DNA of 64,000 nucleotides from Pythium myriotylum (taxonomy: Eukaryota; Oomycota; Peronosporomycetes; Pythiales; Pythiaceae). Under the pieces are notes generated by a model. It saw nothing but the letters and a program-made list of their open reading frames with translations, searched no databases and was not told where the DNA came from. Within the stretch, counting starts at the first letter, position 1. The number at the start of each line of letters is the position of its first letter. The DNA is taken from the NCBI GenBank assembly GCA_023091665.1, contig JALJCQ010000013.1, positions 744,001 through 808,000 of the forward strand, written 5' to 3'. Position numbers and translations under genes: made by a program. Positions 31,898 through 44,351 of this stretch are shown here, in pieces.

Positions 31898-32852
31898 ATG
31901 AGCGGACGTGACGCTCCTCGCGACCGCCGCGACTGGGACCGCGAGCGCGACCGCGGCGCGCGCTACGACGACCGCCGCGACCGCCGAGACGACTACGCTC
32001 GCCGAGACGACCGGCGCGACGACCGGCGCGACGACCGCCGAGAAGACCGGCGAGAAGATCGGCGCGACGAGCGCCGCGACGACAACCGCGATCGATCGCG
32101 CGACCGCCCGCGTGACCGCTCGCGCGACCGCCCGGACAACGGGAGAAGCAGCGGCGGCGCGCGCAACGAACCGTCCAGCAACGGCGACCGCTCGACGCAC
32201 GAGGACCGCTCGGCGCCGCGCCGCGACGAGGACGACCGCCCGCCGCCGCAGTCGTCCAGCAGCAGCAGCAGTGGCTGGGACGCCAAGAAAGAAGCCGAGA
32301 ACGACCCGACGTGGGCGCGCATCTACATCTCGAATCTGCCGTCGGATGTCACGAGCGACGAGCTGCAGGAGCTCTTCGGCTCGCTCGGCATCGTCGCGCG
32401 CGAGAAGCAGAAGCGCGGCTACAAGGACCAGTGGCCGTACAAGATCAAGATCTACACGGACGACAGCGGCCAGGCCAAGGGCGACGCCGTGCTCACCTAC
32501 GAAGACGCGAATGCCGCGCGCTCGGCGCCCAGCTTCTTTGACGGTGCGTTCTCTCTCACAACACAACACAACGAATCGTGCCATCTCATTTTTTTTGTTT
32601 TGTTTTGCTGCCTCGACAGGCCACGACATTCGCGGCAACAAGATCAAGGTCGAGCTCGCCGGCAAGCCCGAGCCTCCTGTCGGCGGCTGGGCCGGCGGCG
32701 GCGGCGGCGGAGGCCGTGGCGGTCGCGGCGGCGGCAGTCGATACGGCGGCGGCGGCGGCGGATCCCATTACGGCGGCGGCTCGCACTACGGCGGCGGCGG
32801 ACGCGACTACCGCGGCGGCGACCGCGGCGGCAACCGCCACCGCCCCTACTAG
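31898..32852 (+). CDS. RNA-binding protein: Arg/Asp-rich, RRM and RGG (FUS/TAF15-like)
   Basis: Two exons, 31898-32543 and 32620-32852, joined across a 76-bp intron; 292 aa. The N-terminal about 115 residues are a dense array of D-R-R-D/DRDR/DRSRDR repeats. An RRM follows (about residues 140-235; RNP2-like RIYISNLP, then GDAVLTYEDANAARSA in place of RNP1), interrupted by the intron, and ends in GNKIKVELA. The C terminus is a Gly-rich RGG/YGGG low-complexity tail. This order matches the FUS/EWS/TAF15 class of nuclear RNA-binding proteins, which act in transcription and splicing and form condensates. The charged repeats are encoded by GC-rich CGCGAC codons, which make shadow ORFs in other frames. 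Confidence 0.85.
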
Positions 32853-33243
32853 CTCTCCTCTCCTCTCGTTAGCGCTCGTTCCAAGTGTCCATATATCTCT
32901 CCTCTTGCCTTGTTCCCCTGTGCGCATCTTGTGGCGGGACTGCTCACACGTCGCAGAAAGGCAGAGAGCTATTCCCCTCGGCCAGTCGCAACACTTCTAG
33001 TAAAAAACCTCACGTCCAAAACGAAGAAAAACCTCGACGCACCGCGGGAACAAAATCCGCCATCTTGGGTGCAAGCCGAGGCGTGTGTTCAACGTCGCAG
33101 TCAGTAGTCGGCCGCCGCGCGCCGCCGCGTTCCGCCGCTTCTCCCGCGCCCCGCACGCCGCTCCACGCGCTCTCGAGCCGCCTGTCGCGTGCGCGCGCGT
33201 CTCCTCTTTCGATCGGTGGGTCGCCTGCCGCGTGAATCGCACG
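32853..33243. other. Intergenic spacer with promoter of PI4-kinase gene
   Basis: 391 bp between two genes on the same strand. It has a purine/pyrimidine-rich leader and a GC-rich block just before the ATG at 33244. No RNA gene was seen. Confidence 0.4.
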
Positions 33244-36200
33244 ATGGGCGTCTACAACGTCGTCGCGCTGACGGCCGAGCTCGCCGTGCTCGCCTGGTAC
33301 GTCGGCGTGCCGCTCTCGCACGGCGCCGGCGCGCTGCTCACGCGCGACTACCGCCACTTCTGGCGCTTCAAGCAATCGCTCTTCGCGACGGCCTTTCTCG
33401 CCGCGTGCCGCCTGCTGCTCTTCGTGCTCGTACGCCTCGCGAGCAAGCGCGCGCCGGCCACGAGGCTCTTTGTCTTCGCGGTCTTCCTCGTGCAGGGCGT
33501 GCTCTGCGCGCTCAGCTCGCTCCAGCCGCTCGTCTTCTGGCGCGACTCGCGCTCGTTCCACGACTACCGCGCGCTCGACTGGGGGCCGGCGTTCGTGCAC
33601 ACGCTCTGGGGGCTCGCGCTCGCCAGCACGACGCTCCAGCTCATCTACACGCTGCAGCTCAACAAGAGCCGCGGCCGGCTCGCCGACGCCGGGCTGCTGC
33701 GCGACGTGCTCAAGAACAAGCAGCAGGGCGACCCGAAGCTCGCGGTCTGGCGCAACAAGTGGTCGCAGCTCGTCAAGAACATCAAGCGACGACAGACCGA
33801 CCCGACGTTCGAGGCCGTCGTGCGCCTCTACGCGCAGCGCGACGGCGCTATCGACCGCCTCACGATGGTCTACGACCGCGACCCGGACGAGTTCGAGTTC
33901 TACCTGCCGCAGCTCTGCAGCTTCCTGCTGCTCGGCGCCAACGCGGAAAGCCCGCAGCTCTGCATCATCCTCTTGGACAAGTGCAGCGTGTACGTCACAC
34001 ACGCACTCCCTCAACCATGACTGGTGCTATGGATAGACTGACGGATCTTGTTTGGTTGTGGACAGGTCGCACGTGTTCGCCCACCGGATCCTCTGGTATC
34101 TTTCGTCCTACTGTAAGAACAACGAGGCATTCGCGTCTCCAGAGAGCCAGGGCCGCGTGCAAATGCTGATTGACGAGGTGTCTGCGCGTGGGGTCAAGCC
34201 CGCTCGCGCCATCGAGGCGGGCGACGGCGGACCTTCCTTTGGAGACCGAGATACCATTCTCACAGGCGCCAGTGAGGCAGAATCCGAGTCGCTACTTCCG
34301 ACCAAGGACGAACACTACTACACCTTCAGCAAGGCGCCGATCGATCTCGAGCTTGGCACAGTCTCGTCTGACCCGTTCCAAATGGAGACAGCGTTCCTTT
34401 CCGCCTTGGCGACTGTCTCATCGAATCTTCGATCTGTGCCTATCTCGCGGAGAAATGATATGGTACGTGCGTGGTTAAAGCGATGGACACTTGACAACCT
34501 TCTAATTGAGGTTTTGCGGTGCCGAATTTCAGCTCCGAACCTGGCTTGGCGACATTCAGACGCAGTTCCTACCGAGCAACTCCATCTACCTGCCGGTGAC
34601 AAACTCACACCACCGGCTGAAGAAAATCCACGTGACGGAGAGCTTCACCTTTTCAACGAGAGTGAGTGTTCTATGACTCACCTCTGTCTACCGAAAAGAT
34701 ATCTCATAGAAACGTTGTTGTAGGAGCGCGTGCCGTTCTTGTTGTGTGCCGAGGTCGTGGACTACGTTTCGCCTGCTGAGCAGAAGAAGCTAAACCGGAA
34801 GCGAAGCATGTTCCATGGACGGCGCTTTACGCTCAACCTCTGGGACAAGTCCGCGTTCAGCGTTGTGAACCACTCAAATGTGTCTTCGTCAGAGCGCCAC
34901 CTAGTATCTCCAGATTCTGCCAAACTTGGCTTTTGGAGCGAGCCCAAACCAATGCTAAGCCCACGCCGTCGATCTCTGTCCCAGCATCTAATCTCGCAAC
35001 CAGGGGAGCTGTTGACTGGGCTCATCGATACAATCGTCAAGAAGGCACCGCTTGTAAAACAAGGATCACTGGCTACGGCGTTCAAAGGCACAAGCCAGGA
35101 GGCTTTGCTGGGAGAAAATGCGAACAGCAACTCGAAGATCAGCGAGCCCGTTGCTTCCCACAGAAACGAGCGCTCTAGTCGATACTCGGGAGCCACAGAT
35201 ACTTCGAAGCACAGCCTCACGATCGAGACTTCGAGCGCTGACAAAGATGGTCGCTACCCTTCTCAACCGCAAGAGGATGTATGGTCACCACGCTCTGATG
35301 GCCCGCTTTCGCCGCATTCGCCTGGCTCGGCGTATTCACCTCCTTCGCTTGCTCGCTGCGACAGCACGGATATTTTCTTGCGCACCCTATCAGAACGAGA
35401 CTCGAAGCTGATCGATGACGACGACCGACCGCTTCCTCCCCTCTCTGTTGGTCGATCGGAAGCTCCAACAGTTATCTTCAAAGAGCGATGGGAAGAGAAA
35501 GAGAACCGCTTGCGGGTTTCGTCGCCGTGGGGGTCACGCCCTGGCTGGCGCCTGCTTCCTGTGATTGTCAAGAGTGACGACGATCTTCGCCAAGAGCAAT
35601 TGGCCTCTCAGATGATCCGACAGTTCTCCAAAGTGTTCAACGAAGCCAAGCTCCCGGTGTTCATTCGTCCGTACGATGTGATCGCTATCTCATCCTCTTC
35701 TGGGCTGGTAGAAGCTGTCGCCGATACCATCTCGATTGACTCGCTTAAGCGAAATGACCGTGAGTACACGACTTTGCTCGACTTCTTCTGCCGCCACTTC
35801 GGCGAAGAGTCGTCCTCTGAGTTCCGCGCCGCGCGCAACAACTTCGTGCGCAGCCTAGCGGCTTACTCGATCGTGTGCTACCTGCTCCAGATCAAGGACC
35901 GCCACAACGGGAATATCTTGTTGGATCACGAGGGCCACATTATCCACATCGACTTTGGGTTCATGCTGTCCAACAATCCTGGTAACGTCGCATTCGAGCA
36001 GGCACCGTTCAAGCTCACGGAAGAGTTTGTGGAGCTAATGGGGGGGCCACGCTCGGCCACATTCCGTCGCTTCCGCTCGCTTTGCGTGCGTTCGTTCCTT
36101 GTTGCCCGAAAGTACCGCCATCGCTTTACGTTGCTGCTCGAGATGATGATCAATGGCAATGAGAACCTGCCGTGCTTTGCCGGCGACCCGAAGGGCACGA

Positions 36201-36346
36201 TCGACCGTCTCGCGGGCCGCTTCCAGCCGGATATGGACATCAATGCGTGCGAGGACTTCGTGCACTCGCTGATCGACGCGTCGCTGGACAACTGGCGAAC
36301 GAAGTGGTACGACAAGTACCAGCGGTGGTGCGTTGGTGTCTTCTAG
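33244..36346 (+). CDS. Phosphatidylinositol 4-kinase with N-terminal membrane domain
   Basis: Four exons: 33244-33989, 34066-34462, 34533-34661 and 34724-36346; 964 aa. The N-terminal about 140 residues contain four hydrophobic segments (near residues 5-30, 42-65, 78-100 and 115-138). Next is a PIK helical (lipid kinase accessory) domain, about 165-285 (EAVVRLYAQRD, FEFYLPQLCSFLLL, HVFAHRILWYLSSYC). A Ser-rich linker leads to the catalytic domain (about 695-964): LLPVIVKSDDDLRQEQLA, DRHNGNILL catalytic loop (about 815) and IDFGF activation motif (about 834). Known reaction: ATP plus phosphatidylinositol gives PI4P. The helical domain plus kinase plan is that of PI4K beta/PIK1. The multi-pass N terminus is not part of the usual PI4K and is the odd feature here. 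No frame break is seen. Confidence 0.87.
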
Positions 36347-36619
36347 ACTCGTTCGGAGAGACACTGTTAGGATAGGATAACGCGTAGCTCGAAGCACGCG
36401 AATTTTGTACGTAACCATGATGAAACACACACAACTGAGCGAATTCGATGTTTGATGTCGACTTATCGAATGGAGGAAGCGCATGAAGAAGACGTCTACA
36501 CAGGTTCTACCGAGTTGGTTGTCGGGCAAAAATGCGGGCAGTCTACAATTATTATATAGGCGGCGCCACGCCGTGGCGGGCAGTTAGATTAAGGGGGTCT
36601 ATCAAGTCTACGACTCTTC

Positions 36620-39543
36620 TTAGGCAACCGACGCGATCTGGTGGGAGAACACTTGAGTCTCCAAAAAGCTGCGGTAAAATGGCATGTCTTCGATCGGCAC
36701 ACGTCGTAGGAACTCCAGTTTGTCGAAGACAACGCTGAAGTCAAAGTCATCCGAGAGCACGAAGCGGTACTCATCGAACGGGTGAAGAAGCTGGTGCATC
36801 GCCGCGCGGAAGCAGTCACGCACACGGCTCTCAGGGAACCGCCATGTCGACTGTGGCGACATTGGCAGGCACATGGGCACGAAGTCGCTAAAGTATACAC
36901 GTGGCTTGAGGAGCTGCTGTAAGTTGGCGATCAGCGGGAGGCGCAGATGGCTAGGCAGCGCAGGTCGCACGTGCGAGCTCATTGAGTTGGCGTCGAGATC
37001 AACGACAACAATATTGTCGCAGCTTCCTTCACGCTGGAGCATCTCCGCGAGCTGGGAACGGTAGCTCGAGTGAACGCCAAACAAGTACGGAGTCGGGCAC
37101 TGGAGAGCCTCGAGCATGCTCTGGGGAAGGATGGGGGCAAACACGTGGCTCCAGACGAGCGGGGACATGAGACTCTTGAGCGTCTCGCCAACACTTGTGA
37201 GGACGGAATATTTGGAGCTCACAAGAACGATCTGGCGTTCCAGCATCATGCACGTGACAAGGGAGACCACGTTCTCGATTGAGAGGCAGTTGAACAGTTC
37301 TTCCATCGAAAAGTCCACGTAGTCAGCGAGGTTTGTGAACGAGCCATTGACCGCGACCGAGAAGTCGAACGGCGAAAGCAGATCCTCCATTTGAGAGTCG
37401 GACGGCTTCCACGTCGAGCTCTCCAAATAGCTATCGTCGTCTTGCATCTCCACATGTAGGTTCTCAAGACGCTTCTTGAGCGTGTCGAGGATCGGGTACC
37501 GACTGACGATGCAGATGCCAACGGGAATAAATACTTCGAGACCCTCGGTTTCGCGCAGCACTTGCTCGAGCGGTCCTAGTTGAGACTCGTCGTCTTGAGG
37601 AACGTACCGTGTGAGGCAGGCACCGTAGAACGACTTGTCCGCGTTTCCAATCGTCATATGGAAAAGCTTGGGCTCCGGGCGCTCACGAGCGCGGATCACC
37701 TTGGCGCCAGACGGACAGAAAAATGACTCGACATGATCTGGGAGGGCATGATGATGTCGCATGTCGCTTGTCTTGGCCAAAGTATGGAGCATCTCTTTCA
37801 CGACCGTAGGAGATTCTTTGTTTGTCGTGTCCAGTCGGAAATTGAGCACGGCGCTAATCAGCGACGAGCGCTGAGACTCTCCTCGGAGTTGGTTTTGGAA
37901 GAGCTCCTTAAGGCTGAATTTCTTGCTGCGAATGCGCTGCGGCTGGTGCGAGGGAACATTCATGCAGTGGAACAATTCTTGCAGCGTTGTCATGCTATCA
38001 GACGAGTTGGACAAGCTGATCGCATCCTCTGGTGACTCGTTCTGGCGGGAAGAGCTGGATGGGCTTAAGAGACGGCTCTGGTACGACGATATCAGAGACT
38101 TGAACGAATCGCTACTCATGAAGCGCACGAAATCGTTCACTTGAAGGTTATACTCGATTACAGCGAGAACCTTGTGGATCGTTCGAGCCAGCGACTCGGC
38201 GTCGGCCACAGAGAAGCTTCCAGCGTCCATGCAGTTGGTGACATGGCGCTCAAACTCATGCAAGAGCTCCTGGTCGTGCTCGGCCACGAAGTTGAGTGGA
38301 CAGCTCGCGTCGATCGCTAGGTACTTGTCACAAAGCCGCGTGCCAATCACCAGAATCTGTTCAATCAGCTCGCCGGGCACTGGCGAGGTCACGTCCTCTT
38401 CCTCCGCCTCCTCTTGATCCTCCTCGTCCTCGCTATCAGCTCGCTCCTCGGCGCCGAGTTCCTCGTTCGCCGCAGTAATAAATGATTCCAGTACAGGCAG
38501 CAGTTGATACCGAATGTCCATCCACGCACTCAGCTGCTGATGAGAACGCTCTTTGAACAGGAACACCCAAAAGACACTGCAGAGTCGGCGGTTCGCGAGC
38601 ACGGTCGGCAGCGTGAGGTACGACTGCACGCGCGACGGCGACGGCGACGCCACGTCGCCGAGATCCGAGCCGTCGTCCGGTGACGTGAGCGCGTCGCTTT
38701 CGGGACTGGCCTGGTCCCCGGCGATGAGCGCGTAGCTGATGCGTGCGTTCGCGAGCAGCTCGCGGTACTGCTTGGTCATCTGGAAGCTCTCAAAGCTGGG
38801 CTGGAGCGCCTTCTTGACCGCGACTTCGGCGTCGCGGAAGAGGTCGACCTTGGACGAGAGCGCGGCGCACATCATGAGGTCGTTGCTGAGGAAGCTGCCA
38901 AAGCTCCAGACCGACTTGTTGAGGATCTTCATGTTCTCGCTCGCGATGTCGAGGAACGAGTCCTGGCTCATAAACTTGGCGATGATCTTGCTCGCGTACA
39001 TGCGGCGGTAGTGGAGCTTGTCCTCGACGGCCTCGTCGTCCTCGTTCTCGCTCGTCGTGCCGGTCTCGTCCTCGTTCTCGCGCACGCCCAGCAGCTTCTT
39101 GAACTCTTCCACGCTCACCCTATTTCACACACACATACAACAAAAAGTCAGTCTCCATTGCTCTTTTTCCCAAACTCGCGTTTTGTTTTGTTTTTCCCCT
39201 ACAGGAAGAGCAGCCGCGCAAAGCCCTTCTTGTCGTGGGCCGAGAGGTACTGCAGGAAGATCGAGTGCAGGTGCGAGTCCTTGACGAAGTCGTCGAGCGC
39301 GAGCTGCACGTCGCTCGCGAAGGACGCGCCGGCGTGGAGCGTCTTGCGGTGCGCCGACGACGGCGCCGAGCGCGGCTCGACGCGCTTGGCCACGCGCGAG
39401 CCGCTGCGCGCCACGGGCGAGCGCGCGAGAGACGGGACGCTGTGCGTGCGGCGCATACTGCTTCTGCTCGCGGGCGACGCCGCGGTCGCCGGCATGAGGG
39501 AGAGAAGGAATGCCGAATGGGGGCGCTTTCGCGCGAGGCGCAT
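36620..39543 (-). CDS. DENN-domain protein with N-terminal RGS-like domain
   Basis: Two exons, 39203-39543 and 36620-39119, with an 83-bp intron; 946 aa from the ATG at 39543 (in-frame ATGs at 39495 and 39456 are alternatives). Residues about 75-210 look like an RGS fold: FVKDSHLHSIFLQYL, then VSVEEFKKLL, then KIIAKFMSQDSFLDI. The intron falls inside this domain. Acidic linkers follow. The C-terminal 400 residues form a tripartite DENN module: SFYGACLTRYV and GICIVSRYPILDTL (upstream part), NVVSLVTCMMLERQIVLVSS and LMSPLVWSHVFAPILP with PYLFGVHSSYRS (core), and the FRAAMHQLL/FVLSDDFDFSVVFDKLEFL downstream part. Known function: DENN domains are exchange factors for Rab GTPases. Inference: it links heterotrimeric G-protein signals to membrane traffic. 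Confidence 0.82.
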
Positions 39544-40568
39544 TTTGTTCCTGCGACTTCATCGCGTTACTTTTGAGGAAGCCGCCACTCAGATTGCGAC
39601 GGAAGACTGTCGCTTTTTTTTTTGTTTTCGTTTTTTTTCTCAACGACACGACAGAGTGGTGGTCGCGCCGGCTGGGAGCCTGTCTCTCTTCGTGCACTGA
39701 CTCCTGGTGGTGTGAGAAATGGGGCGCACGGGTCGCCCCCCTGAGTCAGGACGAAAACGTGTAACGCGAAGTCACACTCATGGGTTTCGAGTTTTTAGAC
39801 CGGCGAGAAAATAGACCGGTATAAGACGTGGAGGTGTTGCGTGGACCGACGGGCGTTTGTGCTCGGGAGACGAGAACGCCGCGGCGTCATGTTTGGGACA
39901 CAGTGTTTGTGTACAGTGGGCAACCACGGCATCCCAGCCGGCTGCTGCGAGTCAGTGTGGACGCGCGAAAGCTTGAAGAACCGTCGAGGAAGCCACCGCA
40001 ATTGGCAGCGTCTAAAATTGGCCAAGGGACCAAAATTTAGACGCTTTGAACGGTGCCACCCGGATAGAGTGAACCCATCTCAAAAACCCGAGCGATAGGG
40101 CGAGAATCCAGCTAGCCATCCGAATCCACTGGATAGTCCCGGCTGGCTTTGCGGATCTTTCAGCGGGCCATTTGTGATTTGTGACACGACACAAAAATGT
40201 CGCCGGTCATATCGCACTCTTAATCGTGACATATTCGTCGAGGTATATCACGCCATGGATTACGCCCCCCCGCCGCCATCTCGCGAGTTGACGAGGCCGC
40301 GAGCCCACTGACATGCATCTACTACTCGCTCCAACGCGGCAGAGAGACCTCCCGCACACGGCAGCGCGCCGCTTGCCGTTGACGCCCCACGCGACAAGAA
40401 GGGCGCAATCCGACATATCACTCACTTCCGACATAAAATATGCGACTGCGAACCTAACGGCCGGAAACCGCACCTATTACTCAAGGAAACCACCTTCAAC
40501 ACGTTCGCGGCAACATGGGACCCTAGGGAAGATCTCGACGTCTCTCTCTCCCCTCTCTCTCTGTAGAC
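39544..40568. promoter_or_regulatory. Divergent intergenic region
   Basis: About 1 kb between the divergent DENN and RCC1/WW genes. It includes T-rich runs near 39620-39645. Small ORFs on both strands have no recognisable domain. A CTCTCT tract precedes the ATG at 40569. Nothing else is seen. Confidence 0.4.
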
Positions 40569-43500
40569 ATGATGGACGCCAAGACGCCGACCAAGCGCCG
40601 CGCCACGTCGCAGAAGCTCAACCCGGGGTGGCGGCCCGGGCGCAAGAAGCGGCGGCGCGCGCTGGCCGCGGCGCTCATCCAGCGCGCGTTCCGCTCGTTC
40701 CTGCTGCGGCAGGCCTTCAAGCAGACGCGGCGCGCCGTCAAGGACTCGTTCCAGGCGCTCGTGGCCTTCCACCGCGCGCGCGACCGCGGCCACTTCCGCC
40801 ACGTGGACCTCCACACGCTGTCGCGAGACGCGCTGCGGCTCATCGCGCTCTCGGTGAACCTGCCGTCGACCGGCAAGAAAGTGCTGCTTCTGGGCCGCCT
40901 CCAGCGCTGGATCGACCAGAACATCATCGTCAAGGACATCGCCGTGGACGCCGCGGCCAAGGCGCGCGAGAAGCAAGTGCGAGGTACGCCGTGTGTGCGG
41001 TAGGAGCGCGATAGACGCTGGGAACTCACGAGCCATTCACCAGCACAGGGCACGGTGTACTTTTGTGAGGCCATCCCGGGGCTCGCGCCGATCGAGATTC
41101 GACCGCTGAGAGGAAAGAGCATCTCCACGATCGCGGCGGTGGGCTCGAGAGTTTTGTCGAGTCGCGTGGGTTCATGAGGGGCTGACTCGCTCTCGTTCTA
41201 GGGCCATGAGAGCGACGCTGTGTACGCCGTCGACGGACGTGACGGCTCGCTGTGGCTGTGCAAGACGGGCGGACTATCATCGCAAGTCGGCCTCTGCAGC
41301 GAGATCTACCACAAAGATGTCTTCGACCATCCTCTGGAGAGCCGTTGGCTTGTTAACCCGGTCTTTGTCCACGCCCTGCGAACAGAACACGTGACGGATG
41401 TTCGAGTTGCTCGCTCTCACGCCGTCGCTCTTGCACGCGCAGGCGAGATTTTTTCGTGGGGAGAGAACCAACATGGTCAACTCGGGTTCCCAGCTCTCAC
41501 GCCAGACGAGGTTGCGCGGAATCGACCAAAAGTAGTATCAGCGATTGCCAATTACAAATGCGTTTCGATGGGCGTGGGCACACACCACACGGTTGCTGTG
41601 TGCGATCTTGTGGCTGGCCACGACGGCGTGCTCTTCACATGGGGAAGCAATGTCTACGGGCAACTGGGGACAGGCGCCGCGGCGACGTCGTCATCATCAC
41701 CATCTCCGCACAGGCAGTCTGTCAAACCGCCTTCTAAGAGCAGTGCGGTCCAGTTCCCAAAATCCTTCGTGCTTCACCGCGTTGACTCTTTGCGAGAAGT
41801 GAGGATTCGCAAAGTTGCCTGTGGTGCGTTGCATAGCATGGCGTTGTCGGATGACGGGAAGCTGTACACATGGGGCAGCAACGACGGTGGGCGGCTGGGG
41901 CTGGGTATATCTGTGAGCAAACAAGATCAACGAGTTTGCAGGCCGACCCAGGTAGTTGGGCCCTTGGCGCACTGTATCGTTCTCGAGATAGCATGTGGCG
42001 CATGGCATAGCGCATGTATTGCGATGGAAAACCAGAACCATGATGGTCGTCAAGCTCCTTTAAAAGGAGGTCGAGTTTTCACGTGGGGAACAGGCATTTA
42101 CGGTCAACTTGGCACAGATGAGCGAGACCAAGTCACTTACTATCCTAAGCCCGTTCGTATCCCAGCATCTCACGTTGTCGTCGAAGAGCTTGCGGTTCAA
42201 GTCGCGTGTGGGATGCACCATACTGCGGTGTTAACAGAAAAGAACAACGTGTACTCATGGGGCAGTATGCACTCTTTCAGCTCAAGGCCTTCACCTCTTC
42301 AACTATCGGATGGCACCCCATTCAACAAGATTGCCTCGATTGCGTGCGGTCGAACTTTTACAATCTTCAATACGCTCTCACTAACGTCTCAAAGCTACGA
42401 ACTCGAAGAGGCCTATAGATTGTGGCGAGTAAAGCAGACAGTGATTCCTAAGCTGAACTTTTCAACACTTCCGAAAGTACCTCTTTCGTCTTCGCTCCCG
42501 GGCATTGACTACCCGCTACCACTGCGTCTCGAGCCCGCTAAAGATCGAGAAATCCGAGTATCAAGAGAACTTGAAGAAAAGAAGCGCATTGATGCTATCG
42601 ACATCCATGCCATTGTTCATCCCTTATGTCGCGTCTGCTGGCGTTGTGATGGTTTCCATCCATCTCCGCTTAAGTTATGGATCTGTCGCCAGTGCTTCCA
42701 CGAGAAAGAACTTCATGGCGTTCGTCCTGAGGGGACGCCGTTGTCTGAATTCGAAGCCGTTCGCAAGATTCAGTGCTTATACCGAGCAAGAAGAGCTAAA
42801 CGTGTGCTTCAACACGCCCGTGAGAAGCACTACCAGCGTGTGTTTAGTATCAAGCACGATACGTTTTTCTATTACAATCTCTGGCGCAATACAACGTCAT
42901 GGGATCATCCAGAAGAAGTCCCCGAAGAAGTCGACATCCCGATACGCGATCCAGATGAGCTGCCCCACATCAGGCCACCGTTGACGAAAGAGGAGGCTGC
43001 AGTTGTGTTGCAGAAATATTGGCGAGCCCACATCGCACACCTTGAATGCAAGAACTTGCTGCGTCAAAAGTATGAGAAGCACTTCGATCTTAAGAACGAG
43101 CAACTGTACTATAAAGTCATTCAACCACCTCCATCACCTACACGCCCACTAGTGGAAGAGCGACTGATTCTATTCGAAGAACCAATGCTTCTCCGCCGTT
43201 TGTATGATCTCGGTGAGCCGATTGAGATCACTCGACTGAAGAAGTACGCGAATATGAGCCATGATGACGCCGCCCGGGTCGTCCAAAAGGTCTTTCGCGC
43301 CTATCGCGCCAGACAATTTGTGCGAAGATCAATTCAGGGACGATTTCGAAAGATCCGAGATGAAGCCTCTGGTGAATATTTTTACTACAACACCGTCACA
43401 AAGGTCTCAACGTGGGAGAAACCAAAAGTATTGGGAACTGAGCCGGAGGATGAAGTGGGTGAATCGAAAATTGAAGGAGCCCGGAAGGCATCAGTCGTTC

Positions 43501-44351
43501 AAATCGAGCCGAAGAAGAGGAAGAAACGGCCACCTCGCAAGGTTAAGTACGAAACCGAGAACGCTGCTGCATGCACAATCCAGGCTCTTTATCGGCGGTT
43601 TCGTAGTCGACAGAAATTTTTTGATTTGTTGCAACGTCGCTACGTGAAGATCTTGGATGAAGGCACGGCGAAGGCGTACTACTACGATCGCATTACGGGC
43701 ACGTCGTCGTGGCTCAAACCCGCAGTGTTTGGCGAGTTCGATTTGGATGTTCACGATCCAACTGATTCTTCTCAAACCCTCAACATTGCTGGATCCAGTT
43801 ACGTGGGCTTCATGCGCCGAACCAAGCGTAAGCCCGTGCCTGGGATCAGTGAGAAAGCTAGGATCAAGCGTGAGAAGCGACGGCTTCAGAAACTTCGACA
43901 ATTGCTAACCCCCAATGAAGCTGCCTGCTACATTCAACGGGCATGGCGTGTCTCCAGAGCAAGAATCGAGTTCAAACTCAGGCTGATTGCCGCTTATGAG
44001 AAAGTGTTCGATGACGCAACGGGTTGCTACTACTACTACAACAAGCGAACAGGCGTTGTCAGTTGGATGAAACCAGCTTTGCTCGCCGAAAGCGAAGTGA
44101 AAGTCGCTCGTGTCGTTAGACGACGTCGTGAATACACAATCACAGACAACATTGAGGCACAGACCGTACTGGTGGGCTTTGGAAAGCGCTGTCTCGCGAG
44201 AAAAGAGCTCCTACGACTGCTTCACGAACGCATCCAGAAAGTATTTGACCCCGAGACCAAACAATACTATTATTTCGACAAACTCACAGGGCAGTCTTCA
44301 TGGAAGAAGCCTCTCCTGTTGGGAGATCATGATTTACCGACTACGAACTAA
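40569..44351 (+). CDS. IQ/SAP/RCC1/WW-repeat protein
   Basis: Three exons, 40569-40983, 41044-41138 and 41202-44351; 1,219 aa. Exon 1 carries an IQ motif (ALIQRAFRSFLLRQAF) and a SAP-like helix pair (LSRDALRLIALSVNLPSTGKK). Residues about 165-570 form an RCC1-type beta-propeller with repeated (F/Y)(S/T)WG.N..GQLG signatures. A Cys-rich finger follows (CRVCWRC...CRQC). The last 450 residues alternate IQ motifs (AARVVQKVFRAYRARQF, AACTIQALYRRFRSRQKF, AACYIQRAWRVSRARIEF) with five WW-like modules (YFYYNTVTKVSTWEKP, AYYYDRITGTSSWLKP, CYYYYNKRTGVVSWMKP and others). Known roles: RCC1 repeats bind chromatin or GTPases, IQ motifs bind calmodulin, WW domains bind proline motifs. The overall function is unknown. 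The first-intron acceptor has an alternative 5 bases away. Confidence 0.82.

Noticed and set aside
31817..32665. Antisense 282-aa ORF, Ala/Val-rich, opposite the RRM gene
   Set aside because: A shadow of the CGCGAC repeats; the plus strand has RRM and RGG motifs and a clean intron.
33010..34014. 334-aa minus-strand ORF opposite the PI4-kinase start
   Set aside because: Charged low-complexity shadow of GC-rich coding sequence without any domain.
34724..36346. PI4-kinase C-terminal exon as a separate gene
   Set aside because: The splice from 34661 to 34724 is canonical and in phase, and the upstream exons supply the expected helical domain.
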